Origin: Alphaproteobacteria bacterium
Lineage (GTDB): Bacteria; Pseudomonadota; Alphaproteobacteria; RF32; CAG-239
NCBI GenBank assembly: GCA_017445475.1
Contig: JAFSUB010000008.1
Location: 1 to 32,156, forward strand
Direction: 5' to 3'
DNA: 32,156 nucleotides
Part shown: positions 1 to 5,931 of the stretch, piece after piece
How the letters are laid out: each line of letters begins with the position of its first letter
How positions within the stretch are numbered: position 1 is the stretch's first letter
Program-made: the position numbers and the translations under genes
The notes under the pieces: generated by a model
Told to the model about the DNA's origin: nothing
The model's input: the letters and a program-made list of their open reading frames with translations, nothing else
Databases searched by the model: none

Positions 1-180
1 CCGAATTTTGATAAATCTTGTTAACCTTCGTTAATTTTAGGGATAAATTAGGGGAAAAATTTTAACCTTTCTTAACGGCAATTTTTGGAATTTTTTGCGA
101 TTTTTTCACTTTTCCACTTTTCAAATTGCAAGCAAAAAATATTACTTATCGACAGATATTTAAACAACACCTTTTCTCAT

Positions 181-401
181 CCTAGGGCTTGTCCCTAGGA
201 TCTCCTCTATATTGTCATTCTCGGGTTCATCCCGAGAATCTCTCTTGGATACTAGACACAAGGCCTAGTATGACAATAAAGAAATAAACCGTCATTATTG
301 AGATTGCTTCGTCGCTACGCTCCTCGCAATGACAAGAAAAAAACTCCTCGCAATGACAATATAAAAGAGATACCAGACACAAGGCCTAGTATGACAATAA
401 A
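181..401. repeat. Cluster of short intergenic palindromic repeats
   Basis: Four kinds of inverted repeat are packed here: CCTAGGG/CCCTAGG (181-199), ATTCTCGGG/CCCGAGAAT (217-239), ATACTAG/CTAGTAT (249-271) and a GTCATT...AATGAC unit (291-333). A 27-base stretch beginning AGACACAAGGCCTAG occurs twice exactly (254-280 and 375-401), and CTCCTCGCAATGACAA also recurs (320-335, 343-358). The layout resembles the dispersed intergenic elements common in alphaproteobacterial chromosomes. A related unit lies at 32028-32066, so these repeats probably mark chromosomal rather than phage DNA. No coding capacity is seen; bases 1-180 show only AT-rich sequence with recurring TTAACCTT words. Confidence 0.7.
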
Positions 402-427
402 AAAAACCACACCTTAATGATTAAATA

Positions 428-456
428 TTGACAAGTGTGGCTCAGAAAGATATAAA
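428..456 (+). promoter_or_regulatory. Sigma70-type promoter of a possible small RNA
   Basis: TTGACA (428-433) is followed after exactly 17 bases by TATAAA (451-456), a near-consensus promoter. No open reading frame with a ribosome binding site follows on this strand before the terminator at 702-729. Transcription would start near 462, at the first base of a GC-rich hairpin. Confidence 0.6.
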
Positions 457-461
457 AAATA

Positions 462-729
462 GTCCGGTGCGCAGACGCCGGACAAATTCTTCAATCCGAA
501 AGGGGTTAAACCTTACTTTAACTCACTTTCTGAGTTGAAGATAACCTATATTTAAATAAAAGTCAAGCACTTTTTTAAATGTAGGCAAAGGTTTTCCCCT
601 TTCAATATTATGAAAGGCAAAAAATAATAAGAATACAAATTATTCTGATTATTCGGAAAATCCGATTTTCTTATCTGTTAAATATAGATAAGAAACGGGG
701 TGGCGGAGAAATCCGCCGCTCTTTTTTTT
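462..729 (+). ncRNA. Putative structured non-coding transcript or orphan leader
   Basis: Between the promoter at 428-456 and a terminator (GGCGGA 702-707 / TCCGCC 712-717, then a T run to 729) lie several hairpins. GTCCGGTG/CGCCGGAC (462-483) is one. An AACTCA/TGAGTT arm pair with a CTTTC loop lies around 520-537. TCGGA/TCCGA (653-665) is another. The last is a perfect 10-bp stem TTTCTTATCT/AGATAAGAAA (667-695). I compared it by eye with the conserved cores of 6S RNA, small SRP RNA, tmRNA and RNase P RNA and recognise none. It could be an unknown small RNA, or the leader of a gene separated from its coding part by insertion of the phage region. The 3' half is AT-rich, so one continuous transcript is unproven. 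Confidence 0.35.
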
Positions 730-752
730 GTTTTGAGGCGCACGAAGCGAAG

Positions 753-1151
753 TTAAGACAAATCAGACAAATCCGGCCTTTGATAGTTCGGCCCTTTCAG
801 AACCTTGCCATCCGCGCGCTTTAAGGGTTTCCCATCAACAAGTTTTGACATATTGCTTTGGTGAACTCGGGCAAAAACCTCTTCCATCGGAATGGAAAAC
901 GTAACGACCATGCCGCTCACGACATATTGAAGATCGGCAAGCTCCTTAAACATTTTGCGTTTCGTTTCAATGTCCGCATGGCCTGTTTTTTCAATTTTGG
1001 CAATCATCGCGTCAATTTCGGCATTAAGCTCTGCAACTTCCTCTGATATCAGCTTTTTGCGCAACTCTAGCAAAGATTTTGAATATGGGGCGGCAACGTC
1101 CATTTCCATTGCTTGATGAAATTGCAAAACAAGTTCTTCATATTGATTCAT
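753..1151 (-). CDS. MazG/HisE-like nucleotide pyrophosphohydrolase
   Basis: The 132-residue protein fits the all-alpha NTP pyrophosphohydrolase fold (phosphoribosyl-ATP pyrophosphohydrolase-like). The metal-binding pattern is visible as SEEVAEL near residues 36-42 and KELADLQY near 69-76, followed by the VHQSNMSKL segment and a GKVLKGPNYQ-like tail typical of small phage and bacterial members. Such enzymes hydrolyse nucleoside triphosphates to monophosphate and pyrophosphate, often cleaning the nucleotide pool; the substrate here is unknown. It is the last gene of the leftward set behind the repressor. Its GGAG ribosome site lies inside a perfect 12-bp inverted repeat (1159-1196), so translation may be controlled by RNA structure. 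Confidence 0.8.
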   Translation of the reverse strand: MNQYEELVLQFHQAMEMDVAAPYSKSLLELRKKLISEEVAELNAEIDAMIAKIEKTGHADIETKRKMFKELADLQYVVSGMVVTFSIPMEEVFARVHQSNMSKLVDGKPLKRADGKVLKGPNYQRPDLSDLS

Positions 1152-1158
1152 AGTGCTC

Positions 1159-1196
1159 TCCTTTTTTCAACGGATAGCCTTTTTTTGAAAAAAGGA
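1159..1196 (-). promoter_or_regulatory. Inverted repeat covering the ribosome site of the MazG-like gene
   Basis: TCCTTTTTTCAA (1159-1170) and TTGAAAAAAGGA (1185-1196) are perfect inverted 12-base arms with a 14-base loop. On the minus-strand RNA, the arm nearer the gene carries AAAAAAGGAG, the ribosome binding site 8 bases before the ATG at 1151. Closing the stem would hide that site. This is a direct sequence observation; regulation is inference. Confidence 0.5.
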
Positions 1197-1200
1197 CAAG

Positions 1201-1395
1201 CTAAAAAATTTGCTCGGTTGAAAATTTTTCATCCGAGCGTAAGGACTCAATTTTTTGATTGAGCACAGAAAGCTGTTTTTGGTGTGTTTTATACAGCACC
1301 GAAGAATAATAGGCATCATCTCCGATTTCGCATATCAAAATTTGTTCTTTCAAATTTGCCTTTTCTTTCAATAGTTCTTGCAACTTTTGAATCAT
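1201..1395 (-). CDS. Small coiled-coil protein, phage lysogeny region
   Basis: A 64-residue reading frame starts at the ATG at 1395, chosen because GGGAG lies 8-9 bases upstream; longer in-frame starts would run into the repressor gene. The protein is rich in Lys, Glu, Leu and Gln, with heptad-like hydrophobic spacing in its first 25 residues and again at residues 39-52, suggesting a short helical hairpin or coiled coil. No family was recognised. It sits between the repressor (stop at 1505) and the MazG-like gene on the same strand and is probably cotranscribed with both. Confidence 0.6.
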   Translation of the reverse strand: MIQKLQELLKEKANLKEQILICEIGDDAYYSSVLYKTHQKQLSVLNQKIESLRSDEKFSTEQIF

Positions 1396-1504
1396 CTCGT
1401 TTTCTCCCTCAAGCACCATATAGTGATAAAAACACTGTGTATCAAGAGAAAATATAATTTTTTTATTATTTTTATAAAAGATTTTTACTAGTTTTAAGAG
1501 CCGA

Positions 1505-2143
1505 TTACCCGATTTTTTCAGCTTTGAAACAAAACACAACTTTTGCCGCGACATCAACTTTTTTTGCACTCAAAGAAACAGGCTTATAGTTGGCATTGTC
1601 CGAAATAAGCATCAACTCACTAGGTGAAATTTGTTGAACACGCCTGATGGCATAATAATCTTTACCGGCAATTAAATATAAGCCGTCAGTTGAATACGCA
1701 TTACATGAAAAATCTGCCAACACATAATCGCCGTTTTTTAACGTCGGGCTCATAGAATCACCTGCCACACGAAGCATTTTAACGGAACTCGGATCGCTTG
1801 CGGTCATATTGCGAAAATCTGTCAAAGGAAGCGACATAAAACCGATTGTTGGCGAATTTTTCCCTTCAAACGAAACCATCTCAATCAAAGCTGTCGGCGT
1901 ATGCGGCGCGTTTGAAAAAATCGTTTTCGGAAGTTTGATATCGGTCAGTTCCTGCTCATCAACATCTAAAATTTCAGCCAGCTTGCGACGTTGCTCTTCC
2001 GGCAGGCGCAAAGGAGAACCCTTGTTGATGTATTGGTGCAAATATGCCTCATTTTTTCCTATCTGCAAGGAAAGAGAACGATAATTTTTGCCCTTTTTGC
2101 GAATTAAATCATCGATGTGCGTGCGGATTTGTTCTATATTCAT
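1505..2143 (-). CDS. Phage repressor, HTH (XRE) plus S24 peptidase-like domain
   Basis: The 212-residue protein has an N-terminal helix-turn-helix region (about residues 5-60, with a YRSLSLQIGKNEAYLHQYI recognition segment) and a C-terminal LexA/CI-like S24 fold (about 95-205). The nucleophile motif AGDSMSPTL is present (Ser130), followed by NGDYVLAD. The region that normally carries the catalytic lysine reads YYAIRRVQ, so the lysine position holds arginine (167/168), and no Ala-Gly or Cys-Gly cleavage pair is evident in the linker. Self-cleavage may therefore be lost or altered. It starts at an ATG with AAAGGAG upstream and faces the 2276 gene across a 132-bp AT-rich control region, the normal place for a lysogeny repressor. 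Confidence 0.85.
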   Translation of the reverse strand: MNIEQIRTHIDDLIRKKGKNYRSLSLQIGKNEAYLHQYINKGSPLRLPEEQRRKLAEILDVDEQELTDIKLPKTIFSNAPHTPTALIEMVSFEGKNSPTIGFMSLPLTDFRNMTASDPSSVKMLRVAGDSMSPTLKNGDYVLADFSCNAYSTDGLYLIAGKDYYAIRRVQQISPSELMLISDNANYKPVSLSAKKVDVAAKVVFCFKAEKIG

Positions 2144-2180
2144 TTTGTTAACTCCTTTAACTGCAAGAAAATATGCGGAT

Positions 2181-2251
2181 AATGTATCATAAATTTCTTA
2201 CCTGTGCAAATAATATTTTTCTTATTGATAATATTATACAAATCTTATAAA
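2181..2251. promoter_or_regulatory. Divergent control region between repressor and rightward genes
   Basis: Leftward, TTGCAC (complement of 2204-2209), a 17-base spacer and TACATT (complement of 2181-2186) form a plausible repressor promoter. Rightward, TTGATA (2225-2230), a short 15-base spacer and TATAAA (2246-2251) precede the 2276 gene. An inverted repeat ATAATATT/AATATTAT (2210-2217, 2230-2237) spans the space between them and overlaps the rightward -35, so it is a candidate operator. All are seen in the sequence; function is inferred. Confidence 0.5.
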
Positions 2252-2275
2252 AGAAAAACAAAAAGGAGAAAATTT

Positions 2276-2698
2276 ATGTCTTATTCGCTTATAGAAACAT
2301 ATTATAGAAAAGGGTGGTTAAAATGCGGCGCGCACACCTTCTCTGCCACAGACAGGTTTATAGCCGCACAAAAGATTCAACAGCTTTATACCAGCCTTGA
2401 GGACATCTCGGCAGGTGTTGTCAATTTGCAAAAACCGCGCGTTGACGGCGGAAAAATATTTGATCCGGCAGACAGATATTTCGACACGCGCAAAGCTTTT
2501 TTAAGTCTCTGGAAAAAGCTTTCTCAAAAACATCAAATGCTACTTGAAACCGTTGTGCTTAAAAATCAAAAACCATATCTTGAAAAGATTGATGCGCAAC
2601 ATATAAGGCAACTCAAAAAAAACTTAAACGCGGCCCTTGATTGTTTGATATTTGCATATTCGGAACAATTTAACAACAAAGAAGGCAACTATGTCTGA
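2276..2698 (+). CDS. Phage small protein, possible regulator (DUF6456-like pattern)
   Basis: The 140-residue protein starts at the ATG at 2276 behind AAAAGGAG; a longer in-frame start at 2204 has no ribosome site and lies in the control region. The first part (YYRKGWL...FSATDRFIAAQKI) and the helical C-terminal part (ARKAF-like segment, LSQKHQMLLETVVL, then LKKNLNAALDCLIFAY) loosely recall DUF6456-type alphaproteobacterial proteins. They also recall phage sigma-like or antitermination proteins that end in a helix-turn-helix. That likeness is from pattern memory and is weak. Being the first gene opposite the repressor, it occupies a cro- or Q-like regulatory position. Its last 8 bases overlap the next gene. 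Confidence 0.65.
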   Translation: MSYSLIETYYRKGWLKCGAHTFSATDRFIAAQKIQQLYTSLEDISAGVVNLQKPRVDGGKIFDPADRYFDTRKAFLSLWKKLSQKHQMLLETVVLKNQKPYLEKIDAQHIRQLKKNLNAALDCLIFAYSEQFNNKEGNYV

Positions 2699-2972
2699 AA
2701 CCCGATATGAGCAATATATTCAAGCACTGCGCATTCAAAAACTCTTTTGCGCCGTTCTCGTTTTGGCCGCAAAAGATGCCTTTCAAAATTCCCCCAAAAA
2801 CGGCAAAAAAATAAAGCGCGAGGCAGAAGCTTTTTTTGATTCATATTTTGATATGACCGTTGTTTGCAAGCTCGCAAATGTTGATTTTTTTCAAATAAAA
2901 AAGATTACTCAAGAAAAATTTTTAACAAACCGGCAAAAATATGATAAAATTATATTAGAAATAGAAGATTAA
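2691..2972 (+). CDS. Small basic phage protein before the late leader
   Basis: A 93-residue protein starting at the ATG at 2691, overlapping the preceding gene by 8 bases, which suggests translational coupling. It is helical and lysine-rich, with a segment AFQNSPKNGKKIKREAEAFF near the middle and an Ile/Lys-rich end. No family was recognised and no membrane segment is present. It sits directly before the promoter-terminator leader of the late operon, the place where lambda-like phages encode their late antiterminator. A role in late-gene activation is therefore worth testing but is only positional inference. Confidence 0.6.
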   Translation: MSETRYEQYIQALRIQKLFCAVLVLAAKDAFQNSPKNGKKIKREAEAFFDSYFDMTVVCKLANVDFFQIKKITQEKFLTNRQKYDKIILEIED

Positions 2973-3011
2973 AACAAGATTTTTGGCTTAAAATACAAGA
3001 TATTACCAATG

Positions 3012-3020
3012 TTATCCACA
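3012..3020 (+). promoter_or_regulatory. Consensus DnaA box beside the late-leader promoter
   Basis: TTATCCACA at 3012-3020 is a perfect 9-base DnaA recognition sequence, 8 bases upstream of the TTGACA of the following promoter. A single box can occur by chance; its placement makes DnaA influence on the promoter conceivable. Confidence 0.4.
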
Positions 3021-3028
3021 AGAGGGAC

Positions 3029-3057
3029 TTGACAAGATTCAAAAAATGTGTTAGAAA
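3029..3057 (+). promoter_or_regulatory. Candidate late-operon promoter
   Basis: TTGACA (3029-3034) is followed after 17 bases by TAGAAA (3052-3057). It is the only clear promoter-like pair between the regulatory genes and the 14-kb structural operon. Transcripts would meet the terminator at 3091-3124 after about 60 bases. Confidence 0.5.
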
Positions 3058-3090
3058 GAAAATATCCTAAAAAAGGAAGATGTTTCATCA

Positions 3091-3124
3091 AAAAGAGCGC
3101 CATAGCATCGGCCGCTCTTTTTTG
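3091..3124 (+). terminator. Intrinsic terminator in the late leader
   Basis: AAAAGAGCG (3091-3099) pairs with CGCTCTTTT (3113-3121) and the T run continues to 3123. It lies upstream of the structural genes rather than after a gene, which suggests an attenuated short leader RNA that must be read through for late expression. Confidence 0.65.
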
Positions 3125-3171
3125 TTGGTTTGTGCCGGCTAAAAAAAACAAAGGAAAGACGGCATTTTTTA

Positions 3172-3279
3172 TGGCGGGGCAAAATTTTTTTCATTCATAC
3201 GTCCTTTCATTTTTAACATCTGCAAGAAAAGCCCCGCCACACCTATCTTTAATAGCGCGGCGGCCGAAAGGAAACGCCG
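3172..3279 (+). promoter_or_regulatory. Structured late-operon leader (long stem and hairpin)
   Basis: TGGCGGGGC (3172-3180) and GCCCCGCCA (3231-3239) are perfect 9-base inverted arms around a 50-base AT-rich loop. They are followed by CGGCG/CGCCG (3258-3262, 3275-3279). These stand out sharply in an otherwise AT-rich 379-base gap (2973-3351) with no credible coding frame. RNA-based antitermination or attenuation is the natural hypothesis. Confidence 0.45.
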
Positions 3280-3351
3280 ATAAACGTTTCAAAAACACAG
3301 CGCAAAGCATCTATTTTTAATTTTTTTTAATTTCATCAATAAGGTAAAAAA

Positions 3352-4059
3352 ATGACGAGTATTTTGGAAATATGTCAGGAGGCTGCAGATATCACGGCGA
3401 CGCAGCGTCCGGAAGATTTGTTTGAAAGAAATGTGCAGCACAATGCCATCTTTTTATCCGTCGCCAAAAACGAGCTTGACAGCTTAATGCGTTATGGTAA
3501 TTGGCAAGAGCTTTTAAGCGAAGGCAGTTTTTCAACCATAGAAGGAAAATCGTTTTATCCGTTTGAGGATATCGTGCCTGATTTTTATGCTTTTCTGCCG
3601 GGCACCATATTCATCAAAGACAGCGGAGAAAAACTTATCGGCGCGGTAACCGCCGAGGCAAAAATGAATGAACTTTGTTTTCACTCTCCGATTGAAAGCA
3701 CTTTCAAAATCGAAAACAACGGCTTTAAGTTTTTAAAAATGCCGAAAAGCAGCGTCAAAATTGTTTTTATGTATCGCTCAAACGCTGTTTGCACCGATGC
3801 AAAAACCTTTGAAAAAAAGAAAACATTAAGCGCAAACACCGACGTTCCGATTTTTGATCAATATCTTGTTAAACTCGGCATTATTTGGCGTTGGCTCAAA
3901 CGAAACGGCATGGATTATGAAGAAGAATATAACGAATATCAAAAAGAACTCAAAAAGAAATTTGCCTTATCGCTTGCCATCAAAGACATTCACATGTCTA
4001 AAGACCTAAACGCCTTTGAAAATGAAACTTGTCTTAACGTTGTCATCAACAAAAATTAA
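3352..4059 (+). CDS. Head-tail adaptor (neck) protein, podovirus type
   Basis: The 235-residue protein starts ILEICQEAADITATQRP and continues through a pattern of helix, ELDSLMRYGNWQELL, SEGSFSTIEGKSFYPFEDIVPDF. This is characteristic of the first connector protein beneath the portal in many short-tailed phages (P22 gp4 / T7 gp11-like role). The assignment rests on this N-terminal pattern and on its place immediately before the portal gene; the C-terminal helical part (DYEEEYNEYQKELKKKFA) is less conserved. It is the first gene of the late operon, with AAGGT upstream of the ATG and 12 bp before the portal start. Confidence 0.65.
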   Translation: MTSILEICQEAADITATQRPEDLFERNVQHNAIFLSVAKNELDSLMRYGNWQELLSEGSFSTIEGKSFYPFEDIVPDFYAFLPGTIFIKDSGEKLIGAVTAEAKMNELCFHSPIESTFKIENNGFKFLKMPKSSVKIVFMYRSNAVCTDAKTFEKKKTLSANTDVPIFDQYLVKLGIIWRWLKRNGMDYEEEYNEYQKELKKKFALSLAIKDIHMSKDLNAFENETCLNVVINKN

Positions 4060-4071
4060 GGAAAGTAGAAT

Positions 4072-5919
4072 ATGAAAGAAGTTGAAATATGGATTAAAAA
4101 AATTGAAAAGGCTGAAAAAAAATATGCCCCTTATTTTGATTTAATCGGCGATATCCGCCGCTATTACAAAAACGAAAATGCCAGAAACGAACAAAATATG
4201 TTTTGGACAACCATCGAAACACTTAAGCCGTTTTTATATTTCAAAGGACCGAAACCTTTCGTTCAGCAACAACACCAAACAGGCGACTTATCTGCCTCAT
4301 GCGCCTGCCGCATTTTGGAAAAAGCGCTTAAATGGGATTTGGCACAATTTGATTTTGACGGCATAATGAAATATGTTCGAAACGATTTTTTGCTGTTCGG
4401 ATTTGCAAGTGCCTATGAGCAATATGTGCCGAAATTCAAAAAAGCATCTCTTGTTAAAAACGGAAGCGAAACCGTTTTTGATGTGCTTGACGACGAAACC
4501 ATTGAAACAATTTATATCAAGCCGGAAGATTTCATAGCAGATGTCGAAAAAGTTGATGTTTGGGAAGATGTGAGCTGGTTTGCGCGCAAAATAGAAATGA
4601 GCCGAAACGAAATCATTAATCAGTTCGGTAAAGAGCTTGCAAGTTTTCTTTGCCCTTCAAAAGACACTTTTCAAGACAACATAACCGTTTATGAAATTTG
4701 GGATAAAACCGACAAACAAATTTTATATTTGGCCAAAGAATGCGATTCGAGATTTTTGAAAATCAGAAAAAATGCCGCAGAGATAACCGGTTTTTTTGCC
4801 ATGCCAAAACCTTTGTTTGCAACACTTGCCAATGACGGTTTAATTGTCGTTCCTGATTATGTGCAGCTCAAACCTTTGTTAAACGAGCTCCAAGGCATAA
4901 CCTCAAGAATGCAACTAACGATGCAGGCCATTAAAGTTTCGGGCGCATACGACAATTCTTTTCCCGAGCTTGCCAACATTTTAAACAAAGAAGTTACACT
5001 TGTTGCCGTTTCCGATTTCGACAGATTAAAAGAAAACGGCGGTTTGAAAGGCATAATGGATTTTGCACCAATCGAGCAATATGTCAACGCACTGCAAGCA
5101 CTGGCCTTAAGGCGTCAAGACATTATTGACCAGATTTATGAGATGACGGGCGTTTCCGACATTATGCGCGGCACATCAGACAAAACGGAAACAGCCACCG
5201 CTGTAACAAAAAAAACAAATTTCGGCACACTGCGCAATCAGGACAGGCAAAATGAACTTTTGCGTTTCATCACCGATTTGCTCACCATTAAAGCCGAAAT
5301 GATTTGCGAATGTTTTTCGGCCGAACATCTCAAAATGTTCGCAGACTCAGACGTTGCGCCCGAAATTGCCGACAAGGCCGTTATGCTTTTAAAAGAAAAC
5401 AAACTCCGCGGTATGATTTTAGGCGTTGAAACAGATATTTCTCTCATACAGGAAGAAGTTGCTCTCAAAATTCAAAATGCCCTTGGCGTTATTCACAATT
5501 TAATTGTTCAGGCCTTTAATGTTGTTTCGTCGCAACCGCTTTTGTTGCCGCTTTACAAGCAAATGATTCTGTCGGTGCTTCAAACGCTTCCGAACGCAAG
5601 GCAATATGAACAGATTTTGGAAAAAACGTTTGACTCCATTGCCCTTGAGCTTCAAAAGCAGCCCACCCCCGTTTTGAACACTGCTTTATTGCAAATTAAA
5701 CAGCAAGAACAAAAGATGATGCTTGATCATCGGATGAAAGAAAAAGAATTTGCCTTAAAAACAGCCGAATTTTCTCTCAAAGAAAAAGAGCAAAAAGACA
5801 AAAAAGAACTCACGGAAAAAGAAATGAATCTGCAAGCGCTTTTAAAGGCCAAACAAATTGAAAAAAATCAGGCCAAAAACGATGCCAACATCTCAACGGG
5901 CTACGTCAAAGAATTTTAA
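4072..5919 (+). CDS. Phage portal protein
   Basis: The 615-residue protein has the size and layout of podovirus portals, the dodecameric ring at the capsid vertex through which DNA is packaged and ejected. Recognisable parts are the N-terminal helical region with FWTTIETLKPFLYFKGPKP (about 43-61), the wing region, and the stem/crown helices around IEQYVNALQALALRRQDIIDQIYEMTGVSDIMRG (about 334-368) followed by TATAVTKKTNFG. The last 75 residues are a highly charged Lys/Glu/Gln coiled coil (KEKEFALKTAEFSLKEKEQKD), which fits a barrel extension. Ribosome site AAGGAAAG precedes the ATG. The gene is intact. Confidence 0.85.
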   Translation: MKEVEIWIKKIEKAEKKYAPYFDLIGDIRRYYKNENARNEQNMFWTTIETLKPFLYFKGPKPFVQQQHQTGDLSASCACRILEKALKWDLAQFDFDGIMKYVRNDFLLFGFASAYEQYVPKFKKASLVKNGSETVFDVLDDETIETIYIKPEDFIADVEKVDVWEDVSWFARKIEMSRNEIINQFGKELASFLCPSKDTFQDNITVYEIWDKTDKQILYLAKECDSRFLKIRKNAAEITGFFAMPKPLFATLANDGLIVVPDYVQLKPLLNELQGITSRMQLTMQAIKVSGAYDNSFPELANILNKEVTLVAVSDFDRLKENGGLKGIMDFAPIEQYVNALQALALRRQDIIDQIYEMTGVSDIMRGTSDKTETATAVTKKTNFGTLRNQDRQNELLRFITDLLTIKAEMICECFSAEHLKMFADSDVAPEIADKAVMLLKENKLRGMILGVETDISLIQEEVALKIQNALGVIHNLIVQAFNVVSSQPLLLPLYKQMILSVLQTLPNARQYEQILEKTFDSIALELQKQPTPVLNTALLQIKQQEQKMMLDHRMKEKEFALKTAEFSLKEKEQKDKKELTEKEMNLQALLKAKQIEKNQAKNDANISTGYVKEF

Positions 5920-5931
5920 AGGAGTTATTGA

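Noticed and set aside
181-401. Possible CRISPR array
   Set aside because: Repeats are of different types, are palindromic, and are not regularly spaced with unique spacers; no cas genes are present.
1201-1569. Longer 122-residue form of the coiled-coil protein
   Set aside because: It would overlap the end of the repressor gene; the ATG at 1395 has a proper ribosome site and gives an even, helical protein.
3048-3320. 90-residue open frame in the late leader
   Set aside because: It has no ribosome site, runs through a terminator hairpin and the long inverted repeat, and has no protein-like composition.
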